From NCBI GenBank assembly GCA_947653505.1, contig CANTHI010000052.1, forward strand, positions 1 through 11,786: DNA of 11,786 nucleotides, given 5' to 3'. The DNA comes from an uncultured Eubacterium sp. (lineage in GTDB: Bacteria > Bacillota_A > Clostridia > Lachnospirales > Lachnospiraceae). Position numbers and translations under genes: made by a program. The notes below the pieces were generated by a model, which was given only the letters and a program-made list of their open reading frames with translations, made no database searches and was not told the origin of the DNA. Shown piece by piece: positions 6,323 through 11,786 of this stretch (position 1 is the stretch's first letter; every line of letters starts with the position of its first letter).

Positions 6323-7624
6323 TTATGACTGATTTCTCAAATCTTTCACTCTCTGCGCTTTTCCTTCAAATCTTTGCAGTGTATTTGGAGACTCCAGCCT
6401 GATTTTCGCGTCCAGTCCCAGTACGATACGCAGCTTATGTCTGATTTTTGCATCCAGCTCCTGAAGCTTTTGGAACTCGTCCACCGGCTCTGCCAGCTCT
6501 ACGCGGATTTCCAGCTTATCTGTATGGTTTGCTCTTGTAACAATAATCTCGTAATGCGGCCCGATTTCTGTAATGCCAAGCAGTACCTCTTCAATCTGGC
6601 TCGGGAACACATTGACTCCGCGGATTTTTAACATATCATCCGTACGTCCGTCCAGATTTTCCATGCGCACAGTGGTGCGGCCGCACTGGCACGGTTCGTA
6701 AATCAGCCTTGTAATATCCTTCGTACGGTAACGGATGAGCGGCAGCGCTTCTTTATAGATACAGGTAATGACAAGCTCGCCCTTCTCCCCGGCAGGCAGC
6801 GCTTCGCCTGTTTTCGGATCGATAATCTCCGGAATAAAATAGTCTTCATTGACATGCATGCCGCACAAATATTCACATTCGCCAGATACTCCCGGACCGT
6901 TTAGCTCACTCATGCCATAATTGGAAGTAACCAGCATCCCATCTCCCCAGTATTTATGCATTTCCGTCCGCATCGCTTCGGTTAAGAGCTCACTGCCCAG
7001 CAGTCCGATTCTGACGTGCAGATCTTTTTTCGGATCCAGTCCCATCTGCTGTGCAACCTCCGCGATGCGCAGCGCATAAGACGGCGTCGCGACCAGCAGC
7101 GTCGTTCCAAAATCTTTCATAAACATAATCTGCTTTTCCGTATTTCCGGTAGAAGACGGCACCATCGCAGCCCCGATTTTCTCCAGACCATAATGCAGCC
7201 CCAGCGCCCCGGTAAACATCCCGTATCCAAAACAGATCTGCGCCACATCCGCCTTTGAGGCGCCGCCCATCACCGCGATTCTGGATACCGTCTCTGTCCA
7301 GACATCCAGATCCCTTCTGGTATAGCCGACTACCGTAGGCTTTCCCGTCGTGCCACTGGAAGCGTGGATACGCACCAGATCGTCCTTTGGCACGGCAAAC
7401 AGTCCGAACGGATAATTGTCACGCATATCCTGCTTTGTGATAAACGGCAGTCTCTGTAAATCCGAAAGCGAACGGATATCCTGCGGTTTTACGCCAGCCT
7501 CATCCATTTTTCTGCGGTAAGGCTGCACTTTTTCGTACACACGCGCAACGGTCTCCTTTAGCCGCTCTAACTGGAGCGCTTCTATTCCGGCCCGTGACAT
7601 CGTCTCTTCTTTTGCCCAAATCAT
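6323..7624 (-). CDS. paaK: Phenylacetate-CoA ligase family protein
   Basis: 433-aa adenylate-forming enzyme that activates phenylacetate or another aryl-acetate (such as indoleacetate) with ATP and CoA. The P-loop HASSGTTGKPT is at about residues 88-97 and YGMSE at 236-240. RYRTKD is at 298-303, with a CQCG nearby that may bind metal. The hinge and start of the C-terminal lid lie at DGRTDDMLKIRGVNVFP (325-341). Length and motif order match PaaK-type ligases. ATG 7624 has GGAG eight bases upstream. It is the first gene of the cluster. Next to iorAB this pairing is well known: aryl-pyruvate to aryl-acetyl-CoA, then acid release with ATP gain, or the reverse for acid uptake. The exact substrate is not fixed by sequence. 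The AT-rich 130 bp upstream must hold the promoter, but I cannot place it with confidence. Confidence 0.93.
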   Translation of the reverse strand: MIWAKEETMSRAGIEALQLERLKETVARVYEKVQPYRRKMDEAGVKPQDIRSLSDLQRLPFITKQDMRDNYPFGLFAVPKDDLVRIHASSGTTGKPTVVGYTRRDLDVWTETVSRIAVMGGASKADVAQICFGYGMFTGALGLHYGLEKIGAAMVPSSTGNTEKQIMFMKDFGTTLLVATPSYALRIAEVAQQMGLDPKKDLHVRIGLLGSELLTEAMRTEMHKYWGDGMLVTSNYGMSELNGPGVSGECEYLCGMHVNEDYFIPEIIDPKTGEALPAGEKGELVITCIYKEALPLIRYRTKDITRLIYEPCQCGRTTVRMENLDGRTDDMLKIRGVNVFPSQIEEVLLGITEIGPHYEIIVTRANHTDKLEIRVELAEPVDEFQKLQELDAKIRHKLRIVLGLDAKIRLESPNTLQRFEGKAQRVKDLRNQS

Positions 7625-7755
7625 TGTATTGTCTCCTTTGATATGTATATTTTTAAACTGACTTTTTACGCATATGAATTTATATTATCATAAAATCAGA
7701 GGATACGCTACTAAAATTTGCTGGGAGTCTGGACGCAACGCTGTATCCTGAGGAA

Positions 7756-7796
7756 TTAATCGTCAGTGCTGTTGGCAATTCAGCACTGACGATTAA
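7756..7796. repeat. Perfect 16-bp hairpin formed by an extra IS end repeat
   Basis: TTAATCGTCAGTGCTG (7756-7771) and CAGCACTGACGATTAA (7781-7796) are perfect inverted repeats around a 9-nt loop. The right arm is the left terminal repeat of the IS. The left arm has the orientation of the IS right end (15 of 16 bases identical to 9449-9463). On the plus strand the stem is followed by AAAAATTTTT, so it could also act as a terminator against transcription entering the IS. Confidence 0.8.
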
Positions 7797-7808
7797 AAAT
7801 TTTTCGCA

Positions 7809-7901
7809 AAAAAACCTCCCATTTTACGGGAAAATAAGCGATAATATAATTAAGCACAAATTATTTTTTCGCACTATCCACGTAAAGAAAGGAGGTTTTT
7901 T
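7809..7901 (+). promoter_or_regulatory. Inverted repeat that would hide the transposase ribosome binding site
   Basis: AAAAAACCTCC (7809-7819) is the perfect complement of GGAGGTTTTTT (7891-7901), which holds the Shine-Dalgarno sequence and runs up to the ATG at 7902. The left arm lies upstream of the putative -10 box, so only RNA reading in from outside the IS would contain both arms. In such RNA the ribosome binding site would be paired. IS10 and IS50 are known to use this protection scheme; its use here is inference from the layout. Confidence 0.55.
7823..7850 (+). promoter_or_regulatory. Putative promoter of the IS transposase
   Basis: A perfect -10 box TATAAT at 7845-7850, preceded at 16 bp by TTTACG (7823-7828), four of six bases like TTGACA. 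Transcription would start at about 7857, some 45 bases before the ATG. The position inside the left end of the IS is as expected for a resident transposase promoter. Confidence 0.5.
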
Positions 7902-9289
7902 ATGAAAACAAAGCCGAAAGTGACACGGAAAGAAACACGCAGACATCTGGAACAGTTTCATCTTGCGGTAGAACTTGTCAAAGTCATAAAACATTTTTTC
8001 CCTGAACTGACCCATCTGTTAAAACAAACAAAAGATCCCAGAAACCAGGGCTATATTACCTATCCCAATGTCATACTCCTCATGACCCGTATCCTTTCTT
8101 CTATATTTTATATCAGCAGCATGAGAAAAACAAGCCAGAAATTTAATTCTGAAACCGTCATACAAAATATATGGGAATTATCCGGCTGGAAAACACATGC
8201 AGATGAAATCCCATACTGGGAAACCATAAATAAATATCTGAAACGTCCGGACCCGCAGGAGCTGCAGGATGTTGTCTGCCAGCTTGTGTACAGGCTGATA
8301 TGCAGCCGTGCATTTGCAGACGCAGGGATCCGAAATAAATACTGGCAGGTGATTGTGGATGGAACGCAGATCCATAGCAGCTGCAAAGGACTGGATGGGA
8401 AAAGCCTTTACAGGGTTCATAATAAAGGGACCGATAAGGAATATACGGAATATTACTATTACATACTGGAAGCAAAAATTGTTCTCCATCCGGACATCAT
8501 TGTAAGCATAATGACAGAATTTTTAGAAAATACGGATGGCAGGGAAACGGAAAAGCAGGATTGTGAAAGGAAGGCATGTTACAGGCTGATGGAGCGTTTT
8601 AAAAAAGAATTTCCAGGACTCCCTGCCTGCTTTTGCGCAGACAGCCTTTATGCATGTGAAAATTTTTTTAAGAAATGCCGTGACAGCGGGTGGCATTATA
8701 TTCTCCGGTACAAAGAGGGCAGCATTCCAACGATTGCGCAGGAATACCAGAAATTGAAAAAAACAGAGGGGAACTGCCGGAAGCAGGAGCTTTGTGATGG
8801 GGCCTGCTGGCATGGCTTTGTTACAGACATTGATTATAACGGGTACAAAGTAAACATTGTGGAATACGTGGAGGAACGGGAAGTAAAAATAAAAAAAGGC
8901 GGCAGGAAAGGAGATACAAAAAAAGTAAAGTCCCGGTTCCTGTTCCTGACAGATCTTTCTGTAGGGCAAAACAATGCATCCGCACTGATAGAATCCGGGA
9001 GACGGCGCTGGAAAATAGAGAACGGGGGGGGTTCAATGCCCAAAAGAAACATGGTTATTTTCCGGAGCATTTATTCAGCAAAGATTATCAGGCATTAAAA
9101 AACCATTATTACCTGATGCAGATCGGACATATGATATCCCAGGTAATGGAAGCATGGGAGAGGATTTGGAAAAAAACAGCGTTAAGCCTGTCAGAAAAGC
9201 ATGAACGGATATGGGAATCATTTCAAAGCGTAAAACTTTATGAATACAGGGATGAGACGGGAAAAAGGTTCCAGATAAGGTTTCAGTAA
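7902..9289 (+). pseudogene. DDE transposase, frameshifted at a G8 tract
   Basis: The 5' frame runs from ATG 7902 (AGGAGG six bases upstream) and ends early at 9098 (398 aa). The coding sense continues in another frame to the TAA at 9287-9289. Catalytic residues: D153 in IVDGTQIHSS, D247 in CADSLYACENFF and E373 in WKIENGG. Just after that Glu is a run of eight G (9024-9031). With six or nine G the reading would be ENGGFNAQKKHGYFPEHLFS and on to LYEYRDETGKRFQIRFQ, about 461 aa and the expected C-terminal part. The break removes about 88 natural C-terminal residues. It could be a mutation, a sequencing error in the homopolymer, or a slippage site. The protein is an RNase H-fold transposase, IS4-superfamily-like; the exact family is not assigned. 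Confidence 0.85.
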
Positions 9290-9527
9290 CAAAGGCCACA
9301 GGAAAGGAGGGATGCTAAAACGTAACAAAACAGGCGATAAACACTTTTCAAATCTGCAGCAGGGGGGATTTTTGTTTAAAATCCTGAGTAACAGCAATTG
9401 TTATATATCTAAAATGATTCACATAATTAAAGCTGTAAATATAAGATATAATCGTCAGTGCTGATGCACTAACTTTGTTGCTGTAAATCCGTAAAATTTA
9501 TGATATACTCAAAAAGAGGTGAATTTT

Positions 9528-10677
9528 ATGGATACAAATAATTTAGTAAAACTGTTGCCACAAGGTTTTGAACAGGCATGTTTTGATAAAAAAGCGATTA
9601 CGAGAAAATGGACAATTAAAAATCCCCTTGATCTGCTGCGGCTGATTTTATTTTATCTCTCTGGCAATAAATCTTTAATTGATGTAAGCCAGTTCGCTTT
9701 GATGAGCGGTATTGGACGAATCAGCGATGCTGGCTTTATGAAACGTTTTGTAAAATGTAAGGACTGGATCATCCGGCTTACACAGCATATCCTGCCAAAT
9801 CCGCTGATTCAGTATAAAAATCCGCTGGTTTAAGCTATTCCAGGTTCTTGCCATTGATGCGTCAGATATTGTGGAAAAAGGCGCTGTAAAAAATTTATGG
9901 CATCTGCATTACGCTGTGGACATCTTTTTCTTAACCTGCAGCCAGTTCAGAATAACCAGACAGTCCACTGGAGAAAGCCTCAAAAATTTTACGCCTGCCA
10001 AAGGATGCCTTGTCATAGCCGGCCGCGCATATGGGACAATAAAAAGCATCGAACATTGCCTTGCGGCGGGAGGGGATTTTATCATCCGAATCAAAAATAA
10101 AGCTTTCAATATCTATGACGCCAGTGGCAGGAAGCTTGTTTTTGCTGACTGGCTGCGTACGGTTGATGAAAGCGCCCAGGAATTAAATGTATATATCAGG
10201 AACAGTGAAAAAAAGCCTGTTCCATTAAGAATCTGCGCCTGTAAAAAGACGAAAGGGGAAATCGCTGTGGAAAATTCCCGCATCAAAAAACTGGAAAGCA
10301 AAAAGCAGATAAAACTCAGTAATGAAACGGTATTTACGCACAGCTATATGTTTGTAATAACGTCCCTGCCGTCCGAAATACTGGCAGGGGAAATCCTTGC
10401 ATGTTACCGTCTGCGCTGGCAGGTGGAGCCTGTGTTTAAAAGGCTCAAATCACTGCCTGAGTCTGGCAGCATTCCAGCAAAAACAGAAGAAGCTGCAGAA
10501 GCCTGGATAAACGGAAAGATTCTGCTGTCGCTTCTCACCGAAAAATATCTTGGCGATATAGATTTTTCCCCCTCCTGGGACATCCGCAAAGAACCGGAGT
10601 ATATGGAGAGAGACGAAGCTTGCGTCTTTTATAATTTTTATGATGATACTGCCAAATATTCAGACGATATCCTTTAA
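9528..10677 (+). pseudogene. IS4-family transposase remnant
   Basis: ATG 9528 has AGAGGTG upstream, and TATACT at 9504-9509 is a possible -10 box. The first frame stops at 9833. The protein continues one base out of phase from about 9826 (FKLFQVLAIDASD) to the TAA at 10677, about 380 aa in all, near family length. Visible family features: first catalytic Asp in AIDASD (codon 9856-9858), LHYAVD, GESLKNF and the Y-x2-R-x3-E-x6-K signature YRLRWQVEPVFKRLK (Glu codon 10426-10428). The second catalytic Asp, normally in a LxADRxYGT context, is Gly here (IAGRAYGT, codon GGC at 10021-10023). With a frameshift and a lost catalytic residue this copy cannot be an active transposase. I could not find its terminal repeats. 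Confidence 0.85.
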
Positions 10678-10716
10678 TATATTGGAACTAATAAAAATGT
10701 CATATATTGAAAAACG

Positions 10717-11331
10717 AAAAATCCTTTTTACTGGCTGAGATATCTGCAGGAAAGCATTGGCTTTAACCTGCGCCCGCCCTTGGCCGTGTGCTAATAAAAT
10801 ATGCAGCTATTACAGGAAAGACAGCGCGGTGCGAAAAGAAATACATAAAAAAGGAGATGCGGTGTGGGCATGGTTTGAATGCCAGCACTGCGGAATGAGA
10901 TACCGAAGGTCAGATCCGGATCAGGAGTTTGATGAATACCTTAAGAATCCGTGTATTTCCAACAAGGGATTTTTATATGACCAGCGTATGGAAGAATACC
11001 TTTCTAATACTGAAATGTCAATGGATGAAATTGCCAGGTTGCCTGGACTCGGGGCTGGGACAGTGGCCCAGTATGCAAGAAGAAGGACTTGCCGGAAATG
11101 CAGGAGCTTTTTAAAGAAGTCTGTGAGACACAGGAGGCATGGATCAGGCGGAGATATACAGAGGTTGCCATGAAAAAGAAACGTACAGGGGGAACAGGAT
11201 TCGCATATGATGACGTAAAGAGGAAGGTACAGATACGGAGGGATTCTTATAAAAGAAACAAAGAGTTGATTGAAAATCTGATCAGGGAACTGAATGATTC
11301 ATTGTTTTATGGTGGAAACGAGGTAGAATAA
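10717..11331 (+). pseudogene. TnsD/TniQ-like transposition protein, C-terminal fragment, broken frames
   Basis: Remnant of a Tn7-type target-selection protein. The PWPCANKICSYY block followed by FECQHCGMRYRR is the zinc-ribbon pair seen in the middle of TnsD proteins. It is followed by MSMDEIARL...GTVAQYAR, a helix-turn-helix-like repeat typical of their C-terminal half. At least two frame changes are needed. Upstream, NPFYWLRYLQESIGFNLRP (from about 10720) joins PWPC one base out of phase near 10772-10780. Around 11078-11083 (AGAAGAAGG) the frame moves from YAR to KDLPEMQELFKEV, which runs to the stop at 11331. The N-terminal TniQ core is missing, presumably cut by the neighbouring IS. No tnsA, tnsB or tnsC is present in the window. 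Confidence 0.72.
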
Positions 11332-11415
11332 AAAGTTTTTCAGAATATAAGACACAATGTTATAAAAGACAGCTGCATTTAACTGTTTTGACCAGTGAAG
11401 AAAGAGGTGTTGTTT

Positions 11416-11745
11416 TTGAATGCATTATCGAAAGTTAAAAATACTTTACTTACAGGAACTACAAAGGATACGGCAATAGGTTCATTGCAAAATATTCTTG
11501 ATGTTTTGGATATGGACCCGATAGCGGTAATTGAATTGATAAAAAAAGGGAAAGGTTTTCCATCGACTGTCCGAGATGGCATTTTCTTTGAATGCATGGA
11601 GGCATACATATTGAATCTGAATGATTACGATAGTGAAAAGAAAATGTTTGTAGAAAACAATCTGCATATGTTGGCTGTTGCTCTTGCAGAGGCAAGCCCA
11701 AACCAAGAATCTGGATATGAGGGGGATGTTGGCCAGGCTTCATGA
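11416..11745 (+). CDS. Unrecognised protein of about 109 aa
   Basis: I do not recognise this family. The frame is open from GTG 11395. I prefer TTG 11416 because GAGG sits eight bases upstream, giving MNALSKVKNTLLTG at the N-terminus. The protein is acidic and looks largely helical, with LQNILDVLDMDPIAVIELI followed by KKGKGFPSTVRDGIFFECMEAYI; no membrane segment, signal peptide or metal motif is seen. It lies 84 bp after the TnsD-like remnant on the same strand, so it may be cargo of the same element (inference). The stop TGA at 11743-11745 overlaps an ATG (ATGA). In another frame the sequence at 11714-11786 (DMRGMLARLHEERQISD) also reads like protein, so a late frameshift near 11710 is possible. 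Confidence 0.5.
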   Translation: MNALSKVKNTLLTGTTKDTAIGSLQNILDVLDMDPIAVIELIKKGKGFPSTVRDGIFFECMEAYILNLNDYDSEKKMFVENNLHMLAVALAEASPNQESGYEGDVGQAS

Positions 11746-11786
11746 AGAACGGCAAATCAGTGATCGATCAGGAGAAATGTATCCGG
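11742..11786 (+). CDS. Possible start of a further gene, cut by the window edge
   Basis: ATG 11742 overlaps the stop of the preceding ORF as ATGA, the usual layout of translationally coupled genes, and is open to the window end (MKNGKSVIDQEKCIR). Only 15 codons are visible, and the overlapping frame from 11714 is equally open, so this is tentative. No function can be given. Confidence 0.22.
   Translation, partial: MKNGKSVIDQEKCIR

Larger units (their letters stand above)
7780..9464 (+). mobile_element. Insertion sequence of about 1.7 kb (DDE transposase), damaged
   Basis: The ends are 16-bp perfect inverted repeats: TCAGCACTGACGATTA at 7780-7795 and its complement TAATCGTCAGTGCTGA at 9449-9464. 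Between them is one transposase gene, its promoter and about 160 bp of 3' non-coding DNA (9290-9448). I see no clear target-site duplication. The size and the single ORF fit an IS4-superfamily-like or unclassified IS; I cannot name the family. The transposase is frameshifted, so this copy may be inactive. A third copy of the terminal repeat lies just outside the left end (7756-7771). Confidence 0.8.

Noticed and set aside
7756..7804. Simple terminator of the paaK operon
   Set aside because: It lies upstream of paaK, which is transcribed away from it, and both arms match the IS ends, so the mobile-element origin explains it better.
8108..9299. Minus-strand open frames inside the first IS
   Set aside because: They are antisense to the transposase with its visible DDE residues and show no independent start signals.
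11742..11786. Ferredoxin-like protein suggested by the visible EKCIR
   Set aside because: Only one Cys is visible before the window ends; this is too little to claim an iron-sulfur motif.
1..11786. CRISPR array, tRNA or rRNA genes
   Set aside because: The repeats present are short in-frame tandem units or inverted intergenic copies without regular spacers, and no tRNA-like cloverleaf or rRNA sequence was seen.

Overview
The window looks like chromosomal DNA of an anaerobic Firmicute, most likely a Clostridia/Lachnospiraceae-type bacterium. The clues are strong AGGAGG-type ribosome binding sites, a ferredoxin-dependent 2-oxoacid oxidoreductase, transposase types common in that group, and a moderate-GC metabolic region next to AT-richer mobile DNA. 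The genus cannot be fixed from sequence alone.

Left part (1-7624), all minus strand. Reading in the direction of transcription from 7624 down: a phenylacetate-CoA ligase (paaK-like), the two subunits of indolepyruvate:ferredoxin oxidoreductase (iorA, iorB), a small tandem-ACT-domain protein, and a metal-dependent amidohydrolase. iorA, iorB, the ACT gene and the amidohydrolase gene are nearly contiguous (gaps of roughly 16-26 bp), and paaK lies 129-168 bp upstream of iorA. Together they look like one aryl-acid/aromatic amino acid operon. IorAB interconverts aryl-pyruvates and aryl-acetyl-CoA, the ligase interconverts aryl-acetates and their CoA thioesters, and the ACT protein may sense an amino acid. 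After a 544-bp gap full of repeats comes a Na+:solute symporter gene on the same strand, which could carry a related substrate (inference).

The non-coding DNA around the symporter is unusual. A repeat of about 63 bp occurs in inverted orientation on both sides of the gene. Between symporter and amidohydrolase there is a palindromic element of about 240 bp with 70-nt arms and a hairpin-containing spacer. The start of the amidohydrolase ORF consists of tandem 24-bp and 12-bp repeats.

Right part (7756-11786), all plus strand, is a graveyard of mobile elements. First is an insertion sequence of about 1.7 kb with 16-bp terminal inverted repeats; its DDE transposase is frameshifted at a G8 tract just after the catalytic Glu. 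Next is an IS4-family transposase remnant with a frameshift and a catalytic Asp changed to Gly. Then comes the C-terminal end of a TnsD/TniQ-like (Tn7-type) target-selection protein broken by at least two frameshifts. Last is an unrecognised ORF of about 109 aa running towards the window edge. The IS upstream region holds an inverted repeat that would hide the ribosome binding site only in transcripts entering from outside, and a third copy of the terminal repeat that forms a perfect 16-bp hairpin with the left end.

I see no rRNA, tRNA or CRISPR. The observations most worth following are the palindromic element and inverted repeats around the symporter, the repeat-built N-terminus of the amidohydrolase, and the ends of the first IS.
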